NCBI GenBank assembly: GCA_049299895.1
Contig: JBAQYF010000005.1
Coordinates: 1-44,712 of the forward strand
Reading direction: 5' to 3'
Source of the DNA: CAIYYO01 sp049299895
GTDB lineage: Archaea > Altiarchaeota > Altiarchaeia > IMC4 > QMZM01
Length of the DNA: 44,712 nucleotides
Shown piece after piece: positions 7,944 through 15,878 of this stretch (positions are counted from its first letter, which is position 1; each line of letters begins with the position of its first letter). The notes below the pieces were generated by a model that was not told where the DNA came from, did not search any database, and worked only from the letters and a program-made list of their open reading frames with translations. A program made the position numbers and the translations under genes.

Positions 7944-8455
7944 AGTCGACAGTATTACGGCTCGGGCACAGATTCTCAAGAGATAAAAGAATAAGCACCC
8001 ACATAGCCCTGGTCTCAAGAGCCTTCGGCGCAGAGGAAGTAGTATTCGACGCATCCGACCCGGACATCGAAAAAAGCCTGATGCGAGTATGCAAAGACTG
8101 GGGGGGAGAAACAAAAATAAGCAACATCGAAAACTGGAAAAGATACGTGGAAAACTTCCCGGGAGAAAAGATACACCTCACCATGTACGGAGTCAACGTG
8201 AACGAATGCATAGAAAAAATAAGAACGTCAAAAAAGAACAAGCTGATAATAGTCGGAGGACAAAAAGTCCCCTCGGAGATATACAAGATGGCAGATTACA
8301 ACGTCGCCATAGGAAACCAGCCGCACTCCGAAGTCGCAGCCCTGGCAGTGTTCATGGACAGGCTATACCAAGGAAAAGAAGTGGAAGCAAAATTCCACGG
8401 GAAAAAAACCATAATACCCCAGGAACACGGGAAAAAAGTCCTGGAAGAACGCTAA
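7940..8455 (+). CDS. trm56: tRNA (cytidine(56)-2'-O)-methyltransferase aTrm56
   Basis: A SPOUT-class, S-adenosylmethionine-dependent enzyme that methylates the ribose of C56 in the T-loop, the base that pairs with G19 at the tRNA elbow. The N-terminal signature RLGHRFSRDKRISTHIALV (7-25) followed by RAFGAEE is diagnostic. The 'GNQPHSEVAALAVFMDR' segment belongs to the trefoil-knot cofactor region. The length of 171 residues is normal. Its start overlaps the upstream surface-protein stop by four bases. The permuted tRNA-Gly in this window is interrupted in the same T-loop, three bases from C56, so modification presumably follows splicing. Confidence 0.93.
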   Translation: MKSTVLRLGHRFSRDKRISTHIALVSRAFGAEEVVFDASDPDIEKSLMRVCKDWGGETKISNIENWKRYVENFPGEKIHLTMYGVNVNECIEKIRTSKKNKLIIVGGQKVPSEIYKMADYNVAIGNQPHSEVAALAVFMDRLYQGKEVEAKFHGKKTIIPQEHGKKVLEER

Positions 8456-8570
8456 AAGCAAGGAAACATATTTATGCACCGGATGCCAATAATATTTCTA
8501 TCAGATATTTATAACCCCAGTCACAAAAGGTAGCATACTTTGAGTGTTGCTTTTTGACCCCTTAATCCAG

Positions 8571-8674
8571 GGGCCCGTAGCTCAGTTTGGCAGAGCACCC
8601 GACTTTTAAAACAAGGCAATTGCATTGCCATTGAAGAAATCGGGGAGTCGCGGGTTCAAATCCCGTCGGGCTCA
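8571..8674 (+). tRNA. tRNA-Lys(TTT) with 30-nt BHB intron
   Basis: Acceptor GGGCCCG (8571-8577) pairs with CGGGCTC (8667-8673), with one G-U pair; A73 is 8674. The D-arm is GCTC-AGTTTGGCA-GAGC, the anticodon stem CCCGA/TCGGG, the loop C T TTT A A, the variable region GAGTC, and the T-arm GCGGG-TTCAAAT-CCCGT. The intron is 8609-8638, between positions 37 and 38, the canonical archaeal site. The BHB has CTTT (8603-8606) paired with GAAG (8633-8636), with 3-nt bulges TAA (8607-8609) and AAA (8637-8639). An inner GGCAA/TTGCC stem forms within the intron. An AT-rich box (TTTATAA near 8508) upstream may be the promoter. Confidence 0.95.
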
Positions 8675-8712
8675 ATGAATCTCCCTAAGGAATTATCGCG
8701 TCCCCAAAAAGG

Positions 8713-8732
8713 GAATTTCCTTTGGGAAATTC
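8713..8732. other. Perfect hairpin downstream of tRNA-Lys
   Basis: GAATTTCC (8713-8720) and GGAAATTC (8725-8732) pair perfectly around the loop TTTG. No T-run follows on the plus strand, so it is not a classical terminator. It lies 38 bases after the tRNA and 70 bases beyond the end of the convergent CitG-like gene, and could stabilise the 3' end of either transcript. The rest of 8675-8803 holds nothing I recognise. Confidence 0.5.
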
Positions 8733-8803
8733 AACGATTCCACGTAACTGTGATTATGCGCATTCTATGTTTGATTTTCAGTATCCCCCCACCAGCACTC
8801 TGC

Positions 8804-9694
8804 CTAAAAAACCCCGTTCTTCAGAAGGTACAAAAATACGACCGCCGACACGAGGTCTGCGGTGGTGCCGGGATTAAAAGAATTTTTTTCTGAACGCAGG
8901 AACACATCGAAGACTGATAGGGGAATATTTCCGTTGAGCGCCTCTTTTGCCTTGTTTGAAACCTCTCTGGCCTTCTTTATCCCTTGTTTCTTTGCAATGA
9001 ACGTGTCCGGGTATTTGGATAAGAGATACAGATAAGTTCTGAGTATGGCAGCACGCATATCAAGAGCGGTACCGTCCTCTTGCATACGTGCCTCAAAAAA
9101 GGGGAGCCCGCATTTGTAGACTATGGGCAGCCCGGAAGAGAGCTCTTCTGCCACCCGGTCTCTTTCCGCTGAAGCCTCCATGAGTTCTGGGAAGGTTAAT
9201 TCTTTTCTTATCAACCTGCCCAGGCCGCCGACTTTTGCAGTCTCCAAGGCCGCATACAAATTGCGCGAATCCTCCGCAGAGGAGGAGTTGATCGTCCGGA
9301 TGACCGCAGGACGCAGACTCCGAAAGCCCGCACCTTTTGCAATGCATAAACCTGCCCCGGCCGCGATCGGAACCGTCAGCATCAAGGTCCCAAGGTGCGT
9401 GTTTCCTCCAGGATGAGAGCTGCAGACGTCTTTTGCCCCTCGGAGTATTAAATCCCCGATGCCTATTTGATCGGATCCTATCTCTCCAATGCCTGCAAGA
9501 TATCCTCTAAAAGAGGCTTCTTCGATAGAGGGGCCCATCGCAATAGACCCTGCCAGGTAGTCCTGGTAGGTCGTATCGTCAAAATCGTGGCTGGGCGTTA
9601 CGTTCCCGGGCTTCTCGGTGCTTGCCTCCAGGACTCCTGCGAGCTGGGCGGCACACGATATCCTCTTTATCTTTGATAAAGCGTCTACAGCCAT
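8804..9694 (-). CDS. Triphosphoribosyl-dephospho-CoA synthase family protein (CitG/MdcB-like)
   Basis: Members with known activity join ATP-derived ribose to dephospho-CoA to make the prosthetic group of citrate lyase or malonate decarboxylase. Archaeal members have no such partner and their role is unknown; some bacterial and archaeal homologues cluster with tetrahydromethanopterin-type C1 genes. Sequence signs are 'EASTEKPGNVTPSHDF' (23-38), the phosphate-binding block 'SSHPGGNTHLGTLML', and the all-helical composition of 296 residues. DUF371 lies six bases upstream in the same direction, suggesting a shared process. No methanopterin or citrate lyase gene is visible here, so no pathway is assigned. 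Confidence 0.8.
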   Translation of the reverse strand: MAVDALSKIKRISCAAQLAGVLEASTEKPGNVTPSHDFDDTTYQDYLAGSIAMGPSIEEASFRGYLAGIGEIGSDQIGIGDLILRGAKDVCSSHPGGNTHLGTLMLTVPIAAGAGLCIAKGAGFRSLRPAVIRTINSSSAEDSRNLYAALETAKVGGLGRLIRKELTFPELMEASAERDRVAEELSSGLPIVYKCGLPFFEARMQEDGTALDMRAAILRTYLYLLSKYPDTFIAKKQGIKKAREVSNKAKEALNGNIPLSVFDVFLRSEKNSFNPGTTADLVSAVVFLYLLKNGVF

Positions 9695-9699
9695 TTGTT

Positions 9700-10140
9700 C
9701 TATGGGGCGATACTTAGTTCAACGGACAGGGGATTTCCTTCGCTCAGTTTTTTAACAAAATCCCTGTTAAGGTCGCATGATGCTTTATCCGCGCCCACTG
9801 CAAGGGTTCTCCCGCAGGTGAATGCGCTTTTGCGTACGACCATTTCCTCGTGATTCGTAAAAGACAGGTCCGGGTGTCCGCGGCAGATGATTTTTTCTTC
9901 TATCCCGCAGCAGACCATCCTTATCTCCAGTACCGTATCCCCGCTCTTCAGAGCCTTGCGGAATTCCTCTGAGAAATCCGTCAGGCCCCTGTCTGCGCAT
10001 ACTGCGATTATGCAATCCCCCTGGGGGGTTAGATTGCTTTCCCGGGTGATCTCAAAAGTGGTCCTGTGCCTTGCAGTTACGTTGGGATGACCCTTCGCAC
10101 GTATCGCCTCCCTGAGCATTTCAGATCCGTTTAGGCGCAT
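9700..10140 (-). CDS. DUF371 family conserved archaeal protein
   Basis: The 146 residues show the DUF371 pattern: 'HPNVTARHRTTFEITRESNL' followed by 'TPQGDCIIAV' near residues 18-46, then 'GHPDLSFTNHEEMVVRKS'. The family is restricted mostly to archaea and has no established function. The gene ends six bases before the CitG-like gene starts, so the two are probably translated from one message. Its first 20 bases overlap the end of the membrane protein gene upstream. A second in-frame ATG at codon 8 is an alternative start that would remove the overlap. Confidence 0.85.
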   Translation of the reverse strand: MRLNGSEMLREAIRAKGHPNVTARHRTTFEITRESNLTPQGDCIIAVCADRGLTDFSEEFRKALKSGDTVLEIRMVCCGIEEKIICRGHPDLSFTNHEEMVVRKSAFTCGRTLAVGADKASCDLNRDFVKKLSEGNPLSVELSIAP

Positions 10141-10951
10141 ATGCGCCTTTTATCGATTCTTCGGAGAAGCCGCCTGCCACGGTTCCCCGGGTTGCGTAGT
10201 TGTATAGCGCGGCCATGAATATGCCGTTCAGGCTCGCATTCAGGATGCCCAGTACAAGCCAGTAGAGGAACGCGATACCTATAAAGAATACCATCATGGG
10301 CAGCGAACCGGAAATAGCGGACAACACTGCAATACCAAGAGGTATTATCCCGAGCAGGCCGAATAGGAAGAACACGAGACCGATCGAGAATTGCCCTGCG
10401 ACGTTTTCTCCCCATGTCTTTTTGAAGAGCGCCCCGGACTTTTTTATGGAATCTGTAACGGATATTTTTTCCAGGATCATTACAGGGACGACAAAGAAAG
10501 TCAGAAGGCCCCAGGCCATTCCTATCAGGCCGATTATAATGCGCCCAATGAAACCGGACCTCTCGGACAGCCACCTCAAAACGACTCCGACCGTTGCTGA
10601 AATAAGCGCCCAGGTGAATATCTTTCCTGCGTTCTTTAAGGCGATGTCTATGCCGTCTTTGAACTTGGGATCCCCTCCGTTCAACCGAATGTTTGCGCAT
10701 GCTATCAGTCCGGTGTTAAAGAATATGACTATGAAGTAACTTAGGAGATAATAGACGAAGGTCGCAGGATAACCTATCAGATTCCCCGCATCGCCGAAAA
10801 GGCTGACGGAAAACATCAAGAGGAGAAAGGGTATCAAAAGCAGGATCCCTGCAACGCCTGAGATTACCGGGAAAAGCATCAGTTCCCTGTCCTTTTTCAA
10901 TACCGAGTAGCTCTCTTTTACGAGCCGGAAGGATCTGCCGAGGGTGTTCAT
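10121..10951 (-). CDS. Multi-pass membrane protein, DUF6159-like
   Basis: The 276-residue protein has about six hydrophobic segments, including 'LMLFPVISGVAGILLLIPFL' near residues 24-43, a helix around 60-80, and further ones at about 110, 150, 190 and 220. The N-terminal 'SFRLVKESYSVLKKDRELML' and the glycerophosphodiester-phosphodiesterase-membrane-domain-like layout resemble the DUF6159 family, found widely in archaea and bacteria without a known function. Its end overlaps the start of DUF371. A TATA-like 'ATATTTTTTTAG' lies just upstream of the start. The family assignment is tentative. Confidence 0.65.
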   Translation of the reverse strand: MNTLGRSFRLVKESYSVLKKDRELMLFPVISGVAGILLLIPFLLLMFSVSLFGDAGNLIGYPATFVYYLLSYFIVIFFNTGLIACANIRLNGGDPKFKDGIDIALKNAGKIFTWALISATVGVVLRWLSERSGFIGRIIIGLIGMAWGLLTFFVVPVMILEKISVTDSIKKSGALFKKTWGENVAGQFSIGLVFFLFGLLGIIPLGIAVLSAISGSLPMMVFFIGIAFLYWLVLGILNASLNGIFMAALYNYATRGTVAGGFSEESIKGAYAPKRI

Positions 10952-11006
10952 TTTAGAGTATCGAGAATATTTTTTTAGATTATGAGTTTTCAGAAAATAA
11001 ATAAGC

Positions 11007-11774
11007 TTACTTGCTTTTTTCGTCTTTCCTGCTTTCCTTTTTGTAGGGCGTCTTGACCCATTCGATTATTTCCGGCTCAATCTTTCCCTTGTAATCGGGT
11101 ATGCCAAGTTTTCTGAAGAAATTGAGGGTGTTTCGGATGTCTCTTTCAAGCAGCCTTTCAGCAAGAGGATGATCCGGCATCACCCCCATGGACATATCGA
11201 TTATGTACGGCTCTTCGTCCCAGTTGAGTATGTTGTATTCTGAGAGGTCCCCGTGGATTATGTCGCACCAGTACATCTCTTTTACGTAATTCATGACCTT
11301 GTCCAGGAAGGCTTCAGGATCCCCGGGGATTGCGTCTTTGAGTTTCGGCGCGCCTACGCCGTCTTTTCCTATGAATCCTATGACAAGTACGTTCTTTTCT
11401 ATCCCAAGGGGTTCGGGGCACTTTATTTTCCCGTATACCCGGCTCAGGTTGCAGAATTCTTTCTGGGCCCAGTTGTAGACCAGTTGACGCTTGTTTCTCC
11501 AGCCCGAGAACCTGCGGTCTCCTTTGATATAGAGGTCCATGTTGCGGAAATCGGAGGTCTCGATGAGGTATATCTTTGCCACAATCTCCCGATCCCCACG
11601 GGTGCCGTGGTAGACGTTGGCCTCTTTTCCGGTCGAAATGATCCCGGTTAATTCGTCGAAGAGCCCTTTCCTTGCCAGGGTATGCAAAGCGGTAAGGCTC
11701 GCCTTGTCAAATACGCCCCCGGAGATCTTCTTGTCTTCGTAGGGGGTTATATTCCGATCTTCCGCGTTTGACAT
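11007..11774 (-). CDS. rio1: RIO1-type serine/threonine protein kinase
   Basis: Atypical kinase/ATPase acting in late maturation of the small ribosomal subunit. The 255 residues contain the nucleotide loop STGKEANVY (47-55), the ATP lysine in IVAKIYL (Lys67), the catalytic HGDLSEYN (174-181) and the metal-binding aspartate in YIIDMSMGV (Asp193). The 'RNMDLYIKGDRRFSGWRNKR' block is specific for RIO1 rather than RIO2, as is the absence of an N-terminal winged helix. The aIF1A gene lies upstream by 25 bases in the same direction, as in many archaeal translation clusters. Confidence 0.95.
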   Translation of the reverse strand: MSNAEDRNITPYEDKKISGGVFDKASLTALHTLARKGLFDELTGIISTGKEANVYHGTRGDREIVAKIYLIETSDFRNMDLYIKGDRRFSGWRNKRQLVYNWAQKEFCNLSRVYGKIKCPEPLGIEKNVLVIGFIGKDGVGAPKLKDAIPGDPEAFLDKVMNYVKEMYWCDIIHGDLSEYNILNWDEEPYIIDMSMGVMPDHPLAERLLERDIRNTLNFFRKLGIPDYKGKIEPEIIEWVKTPYKKESRKDEKSK

Positions 11775-11799
11775 AACAGAATATTAAAAGAATTAGCGT

Positions 11800-12174
11800 T
11801 TAAACTTCCAGCCCTTTAAGGTACCCGCGCTTCTCCAGCCAGTCAGCCTGCTGGTTGGTATAACGCCACAGGACGTCCCCGCGCTCGTTCGTCTGCACGG
11901 ACCAGGGTTCAACAAGCACGATGTTCCCTTCTTTTATCCATATCCTCTTGCGTATCTTCCCAGGTATCCTGCACAGGCGGGTATTTCCATCCGTGCATTT
12001 AATAAGCATCCTACGGTCTCCCAGGAGCTGCTCTACCTCTCCAAGGATCTGTCCGCGCCGGGGAGTCCTGACACGGGTATACGCTCCTTCTTCCGCCCCT
12101 ACCGGAGGCGCTTCACCTTCTTCAAGGAGTACTCCTTCCTCAACGGGCGGTTTTCTTTTAGGTTTATTATACAT
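11800..12174 (-). CDS. eif1A: Translation initiation factor aIF1A
   Basis: OB-fold protein that binds the ribosomal A site and supports start-codon selection. The 124 residues carry 'RGQILGEVEQLLGDRRMLIK', 'CTDGNTRLCRIPGKIRKRIW' and 'GNIVLVEPW', the classic aIF1A core at residues about 40-108. The first 35 residues are an acidic, proline-rich tail. Divergent from hisI with about 45 bases between starts. The downstream neighbour is RIO1. Confidence 0.95.
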   Translation of the reverse strand: MYNKPKRKPPVEEGVLLEEGEAPPVGAEEGAYTRVRTPRRGQILGEVEQLLGDRRMLIKCTDGNTRLCRIPGKIRKRIWIKEGNIVLVEPWSVQTNERGDVLWRYTNQQADWLEKRGYLKGLEV

Positions 12175-12219
12175 TTTTAATTCAGTGTATCTTAAGTATT
12201 AGCGCTTGAAAGTAAAAAA

Positions 12220-12600
12220 ATGGATTTCCCCTATGATAAGATCAAATACAGGACAATCGACGGAATAGACGGCCTGATCCTGGCAATAGCGCAGGACGCT
12301 GACACGAACGAAGTGCTTATGGCTGCGTACACGAACAAAGAGGGGATAGAAAAATCGCTTGAGACGGGCAGAGTACACTATTATTCCACGAGCAGGAAGA
12401 AACTATGGCTCAAAGGCGAAACATCAGGGCACTTCCAGAAGATAAAAGAGATGTACGTAGACTGCGACATAGACGCCATACTCTACAAGATAGAACAGAC
12501 CGGTGCTGCCTGCCACGAGGGATACCGCTCGTGTTTTTTCCGCAGATACAAAAATAAAAAACTGGAGACCTGCGGGAAAAAGGTGTCCGAGAAAAATTAG
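12220..12600 (+). CDS. hisI: Phosphoribosyl-AMP cyclohydrolase
   Basis: Third step of histidine synthesis: hydrolytic ring opening of phosphoribosyl-AMP. Metal-binding residues are present as DCDID (81-85), Cys98-His99 in 'QTGAACHEGYRSCFF', and Cys105. The substrate block 'GRVHYYSTSRKKLWLKGETS' is intact. The 126 residues match the monofunctional archaeal enzyme; the HisE pyrophosphohydrolase domain is absent. No other his gene is in the window. The last four bases overlap the convergent ATPase gene. Confidence 0.95.
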   Translation: MDFPYDKIKYRTIDGIDGLILAIAQDADTNEVLMAAYTNKEGIEKSLETGRVHYYSTSRKKLWLKGETSGHFQKIKEMYVDCDIDAILYKIEQTGAACHEGYRSCFFRRYKNKKLETCGKKVSEKN

Positions 12601-14108
12601 GACCTCGATGCCCTCTTTATTTCCGCTTCTATCTCTTTTTGCAGGTTGAAACGGGAGATAACTGTCTTGGGATTATTGTGATATTCCTGGAATACGTCGC
12701 AGACCTGTTTGTTGTCCCTTATGTTGTTTTTCACCAGCGCCTCAAGGACTTTCTGACGTATATACATCTCGGACTGCACCTGCTTTTTAGCCATACCGGT
12801 TCGCTCGGCTATCTTTTCGATGAGGAGGATCGGATATTCCGTACGCGAAGTTAGGTCCTTGTCCTGATCGTAAATGAATATGTCTCCTAACTGTACTATC
12901 CCCTTCTCTATTCCCGCAAGCTCGGAAACCTGGGTGATCCGCCTGATAACTCCTTTGCTCTTGGAGTAGAATCTGTTGGCGCATATTATGAGGTCGAGCA
13001 GTCTGAACATTCTCACAGGGAGGTTCATCGGCTCTTCCATTAATCTGATGGTCGTATCCCTGGCGTTGTTTGCGTGTATCGTACCCATTGATCCGTTCAA
13101 ACCGACGTTCATGGCAACGAACAAGGTCTCTGCCTCCACGCCCCTTACTTCCCCGACAAGTATCCGATCAGGCCTCATCCTGAGCGCGTTCTCGACAAGG
13201 GTCGCCATGTTTAGTTTGGTCGCAGCCCGCTCCATGACGGATGGGAATGCCTCCATGGGCACCCAGTTTTCCAAAAAGTCGAAGTTCAGTTCCAACGTGT
13301 CCTCGACGGATATCACCCGCTCTCTTCGGGGTATGAACATCGCCAGCGCATTCATAAGAGTTGTTTTACCGCTTCCGGAACCGCCCGCTATCAGTACGTC
13401 GCAGGGGTGTATGCCGAGTCCCTCGATTGCCACCCACAGGAACGCCGCAAGGTCTACGGGCATCGATTTAATGATCACCAGATCGACGATGTTATAGGGT
13501 ATCTTCTTGAATTTCCTGATTGTTACGGACGGGCCGTAAGGCGCAGCCGGAGCAATTACTACGTTCGCTCTGCTTCCGTCCGGCAGGTGAGCGTCCAGGA
13601 GGGGCACTTCCCGGTTGATCTTTCTCCCGGCATATCTTGATATCCAGTCTATCAACTCGGAGAGAGAGGAATGCGTATTGAATTCTATATTGGTTGCGCA
13701 CATGCCGTGCTTTCTGTGGAAGACGAAGACCGGCAGCTCTACGCCGTTTATCATTATCTCCTCTAAGTCATCGTCGCGCAAAAGGGGGCCTATCCTCCCA
13801 TATCCCAGGAAGACGTCGTCCATTATGGTGTTGATGAGCTGTTCCAGATTTTCGGTGACGATGCCTTCTTTTTCCAATTGCACTTCCAGGTACTGCCTGA
13901 GGAAATCTTCCTTTTCGACAGAGGTTCTAAAATCCTCTATCTTGTCCATTATGTCCTTGTAGTTGGGAAGAACTTTCCTCGGGTCTTTCAGGAGTTCTAC
14001 TTCTTCTTCTGTGAATTCAGTCGGAACAACAACGTAGAGCGGGATCGGACTTTCCGGGCTTTCAACGATACGCACATCGCCGTAAGAATCGAGCATCTTT
14101 GGTTCCAT
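12597..14108 (-). CDS. Type IV pilus/secretion ATPase (GspE/ArlI/TadA family)
   Basis: Hexameric cytoplasmic ATPase that drives assembly of archaeal type IV pilus-like filaments. The 503 residues contain an N-terminal domain with 'GYGRIGPLLRDDDLEEIMIN' (102-121), Walker A GGSGSGKTT (242-250), the Asp/Walker B region RMRPDRILVGEVRG (310-323) and the His box GTIHANN (342-348). No membrane platform (TadC/ArlJ) or pilin gene lies next to it, so the specific system is unknown. A TATA-like CTTTATAT about 22 bases before the ATG suggests a leaderless message. The end overlaps hisI by four bases, convergently. Confidence 0.88.
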   Translation of the reverse strand: MEPKMLDSYGDVRIVESPESPIPLYVVVPTEFTEEEVELLKDPRKVLPNYKDIMDKIEDFRTSVEKEDFLRQYLEVQLEKEGIVTENLEQLINTIMDDVFLGYGRIGPLLRDDDLEEIMINGVELPVFVFHRKHGMCATNIEFNTHSSLSELIDWISRYAGRKINREVPLLDAHLPDGSRANVVIAPAAPYGPSVTIRKFKKIPYNIVDLVIIKSMPVDLAAFLWVAIEGLGIHPCDVLIAGGSGSGKTTLMNALAMFIPRRERVISVEDTLELNFDFLENWVPMEAFPSVMERAATKLNMATLVENALRMRPDRILVGEVRGVEAETLFVAMNVGLNGSMGTIHANNARDTTIRLMEEPMNLPVRMFRLLDLIICANRFYSKSKGVIRRITQVSELAGIEKGIVQLGDIFIYDQDKDLTSRTEYPILLIEKIAERTGMAKKQVQSEMYIRQKVLEALVKNNIRDNKQVCDVFQEYHNNPKTVISRFNLQKEIEAEIKRASRS

Positions 14109-14151
14109 TTAACACACTTGAGATAGATATAAAGAATAATTAGGCGTAACG

Positions 14152-14161
14152 GCTATATAAA
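14152..14161 (+). promoter_or_regulatory. Strong TATA box with no annotated gene downstream
   Basis: GGCTATATAAACTTTC around 14151-14166 is one of the best TATA sequences in the window. It predicts a plus-strand start near 14180. No open frame of useful size follows. The predicted RNA begins AATGATTAGCG and contains ATCTGATT at about 14223, which loosely resembles the C (RUGAUGA, two mismatches) and D (CUGA) boxes of a guide RNA. Between 14162 and 14353 I see nothing else. Confidence 0.4.
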
Positions 14162-14353
14162 CTTTCGAAGGGGGGGCCGAAATGATTAGCGACTAATGCG
14201 ATCCAGAATCCTCCGGGAAATTATCTGATTAGAGGACAAAGTATGAGATATTCTTAAACGGAACATTGAAGGTATCCGACCGGACGACATACCCCGGATC
14301 CGGGTAAACCAAGGGGAATACTTTAGATCTTGGAAAATCTGCTGACAACAGCT

Positions 14354-14680
14354 TTAGCCTATGGCATTGAAGGTGCAGGAGTCATCTGATGCAACTGCCG
14401 AAGAACAGTAACCGATCAACTTGGTCGTAGTCCAGCACGGGACTTTATTCGCCTGCGCAGCACCGCTGTCGATAGTCATATTCCTGGCAACGCTTAATTA
14501 AGCAGTGGGGCTCGCCGTCCCGATACCGACGTTGCCCGTCGACTGTTCGACATACAAACTGCTTCCACCCGCGTAGAAGTTGCCGGACGCATTAATCAGC
14601 CCGTTCTTCACGATCACGCTTCCGCCCGATACAAGAGACGAGGCAAAAACGCCAAAGACAAAAGACGGCAGAACATGCAT
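14354..14680 (-). pseudogene. Small secreted surface protein interrupted by one in-frame TAA
   Basis: The 60-codon reading frame from ATG 14680 (hydrophobic start, then 'SSLYVEQSTGNVGIGTASPT') stops at TAA 14500-14498. The same frame continues without a shift as LSVARNMTIDSGAAQANK, then a 'CWTT..LIGYCSSAVASDDSC' tail, to a TAA at 14356-14354. Both halves are typical of archaeal surface proteins in which 'GNVGIGTxxPxAKL' is followed by 'AQANKAVCW'. The interrupted codon is where a lysine (AAA) is usual, so one substitution would explain it. At 108 codons the reconstructed protein is much shorter than most relatives, suggesting an internal deletion as well. Confidence 0.7.
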
Positions 14681-14849
14681 CCAGTAAAACCTGGTCTCGC
14701 ATAGAAAAAAAAGCGTATGCCTCCAACACGGGAAAACCGTTTTATGCCGACCATTTCACAGGAACGCTAAAGAAAGATATTGTACCGATGAAAAAATTAG
14801 GAAAGAGAGTTGGTAAACCAAAACATGGCCCGGTCGCATGCCTCCAACT

Positions 14850-15770
14850 TCATTTCTTCGAAAGAAGTATCACTCTGCTGTCTCTTTTGTAGTCCTTTAT
14901 ACGGTAGCCTGTAGCCTCTGAAAGATCGGTTGCGAACCCCTGCACTTCCGCGAACGAGGGCATGTTGTCTATCGTTAGACGCATCCTGGAGGCTCCCACA
15001 TACATGTATGCCTTGACTTCGATATAATCCGGCTCTGCCTCTGAAAGCAGTTTCGCATACCCTTCCGGAGAAGCCGTGTTAATGCCTTTTACAAGGGTTA
15101 TGCGCACCGCTTTACGGGTATCAAGAGAGGGAAAAAGGGAGATTGTCTCCTGTATCATGCCCCAGTTCCCGGGATGAGAGGGATTACAGACGTTCTTGTA
15201 GACATCAGGGTTCGGGGCGACCATCGACAAATAAAGCTGCGTCGGCAGTGTCTCCATCTGCTCCAACCTCTTTGGAAGCGTCCCGTTTGTCACGAGGAAC
15301 GTTGAAAAATGCCTCCGTTTGAATTCGGTGACGAGTTCCCCTATCTTCGGATAGATGGTAGGTTCTCCTGAAAGGGATATGGCTGCCTGATTCGGGTCCT
15401 GTGCCTCGCGATACTTCTTCTGGTTCACCTTCTCAGGAACGCCCGCATAGCCTTCCATGAGCTTGCGCTGGAGCTTTATCGCCCCGTCTATTATCTCTGA
15501 GGGCTCATCGAAACCGGGCAGCTCGGTTCCAAGCGTCTGTTCGACGTTCCTCCAGCAGAAAAGGCACTTGTGCGTGCACCAGGAAACAGCGGGCGTCATC
15601 TGCAGGCATCGGTGGCATTCTATCCCGTAGAACTGCTGCTTATAGCAGACACCCTGATCCCGTAGGCTCTTTTTTGTCCAGGTGCAGAGCTTTATTGCGC
15701 TGTGCCGACCGATCAAACGGTACTTCTGCTTTTCCAGGACACCCCGAAGGTCCGTATTTATCATTTCCAA
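14850..15770 (-). CDS. taw1: tRNA-Phe 4-demethylwyosine synthase Taw1 (TYW1)
   Basis: Radical-SAM enzyme that condenses pyruvate carbons with N1-methylguanosine-37 of tRNA-Phe to form the tricyclic wyosine core. The radical-SAM cluster motif is Cys65-x3-Cys69-x2-Cys72 (WCTHKCLFCW). Cysteines 29, 42, 52 and 55 lie in the N-terminal region that holds the second iron-sulphur cluster. 'SLSGEPTIYPKIGELV' and 'FLVTNGTLPKRLE' are characteristic. The length of 306 residues is normal for archaea. The upstream region carries a 17-base element shared with the 39110 gene. Confidence 0.94.
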   Translation of the reverse strand: MEMINTDLRGVLEKQKYRLIGRHSAIKLCTWTKKSLRDQGVCYKQQFYGIECHRCLQMTPAVSWCTHKCLFCWRNVEQTLGTELPGFDEPSEIIDGAIKLQRKLMEGYAGVPEKVNQKKYREAQDPNQAAISLSGEPTIYPKIGELVTEFKRRHFSTFLVTNGTLPKRLEQMETLPTQLYLSMVAPNPDVYKNVCNPSHPGNWGMIQETISLFPSLDTRKAVRITLVKGINTASPEGYAKLLSEAEPDYIEVKAYMYVGASRMRLTIDNMPSFAEVQGFATDLSEATGYRIKDYKRDSRVILLSKK

Positions 15771-15819
15771 GGCTTAATACCCCTATTTATTAATTTTTCT
15801 TTGATTTTTAAGGATAAAC

Positions 15820-15836
15820 TTTAATAAAGTATAACA
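15820..15836 (-). promoter_or_regulatory. Shared AT-rich promoter element upstream of taw1
   Basis: On the minus strand this reads TGTTATACTTTATTAAA, starting 50 bases before the taw1 ATG. An identical 17-mer lies 46 bases before the start of the 1005-residue secreted protein gene (39156-39172), in the same orientation. TTTATTAAA can serve as a TATA box with a short leader. Confidence 0.45.
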
Positions 15837-15878
15837 TATCAAATATATAGCTTAGAGAAATAGTAATGAGGTCAAAAA

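Noticed and set aside
8675..8893. 72-codon plus-strand frame after tRNA-Lys
   Set aside because: Starts directly at the tRNA end, contains the 8713 hairpin and runs into the CitG-like gene on the other strand; no protein-like signal.
14683..14877. Plus-strand open frame reading ...TGKPFYADHFTGTLKKDIVP...
   Set aside because: Looks protein-like for about 40 residues but has no good start and no family I recognise, and it runs into taw1 antisense; perhaps a gene remnant.
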